Of a stretch of DNA of 64,000 bases, positions 63,961 to 64,000 are shown one piece after another; position 1 is the stretch's first letter, and each line of letters begins with the position of its first letter. The DNA is from Bactericera cockerelli (Eukaryota > Arthropoda > Insecta > Hemiptera > Triozidae). Both the position numbers and the translations under genes were made by a program. The DNA is taken from NCBI GenBank assembly GCA_024516035.1, contig CM044964.1, positions 8,129,736 to 8,193,735 on the forward strand, in the 5' to 3' direction. The notes beneath the pieces are model-generated. The model saw nothing but the letters and a program-made list of their open reading frames with translations, had not been told where the DNA came from and did no database searches.

Positions 63961-64000
63961 TGTATTATTAATATAAAACTAGGATTCTTTAAATTTAAAT

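Overview
This is a gene-poor, AT-rich stretch of an animal nuclear genome. Spliceosomal introns with GT-AG borders, Pol III-derived SINEs, Helentron-like, hAT, Harbinger and pogo-type elements, and very long (CT)n/(GA)n tracts all point to a eukaryote, most likely an arthropod. A hemipteran insect is my guess from repeat style only. Bacterial features (operons, Shine-Dalgarno sites, CRISPR) are absent, and nearly every long open frame is low-complexity or repeat sequence.

Only two protein-coding loci are supported. (1) A complete three-exon gene on the + strand (32162-34399) encodes a 177-residue four-helix protein of the vitamin K epoxide reductase (VKOR) family. It keeps the cysteines equivalent to human Cys51 and Cys132 but has lost those equivalent to Cys43 and Cys135. 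(2) On the - strand, two consecutive exons (63362-63173 and 62522-62367) encode the centrosomal ALMS motif. The rest of that gene lies beyond the window or was not found.

Three observations stand out. First, VKOR intron 1 carries a well-formed type I hammerhead ribozyme in the sense orientation about 80 nt before the 3' splice site. Related copies lie at 6672-6862 (two in tandem, - strand) and 13749-13830 (decayed). Second, three of the four exon 5' splice sites seen here sit inside tandem arrays that have multiplied the donor itself: 38-bp units in VKOR intron 1, and 20-bp and 104-bp units in the ALMS gene, with further 23-bp and 61-bp arrays carrying perfect donor consensus on the same strand. 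Third, several unrelated SINE families share modules: a roughly 100-bp central domain common to a 5S-rRNA-derived and a tRNA-derived SINE, and a 3' hairpin whose stem changes in a compensatory way between four families.

Layout: 1-14.5 kb, SINEs, two hAT-type MITEs, pyrimidine/purine tracts and the first hammerheads; 14.6-16.2 kb, a 1.66-kb foldback element; 16.3-31.6 kb, SINEs, HINE elements and a 2.7-kb Harbinger-like element inserted in an older repeat; 32.1-34.4 kb, VKOR; 34.5-59 kb, SINEs, HINEs and most of the low-complexity tracts; 59.6-63.4 kb, three large minisatellites and the ALMS exons; 63.7-64 kb, a short Helentron-like element. Coordinates of old repeats are approximate to about 10-20 bases. 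Family names (SINE-A to SINE-H, R-J to R-M, HINE-1 to HINE-3) are labels made for this window.
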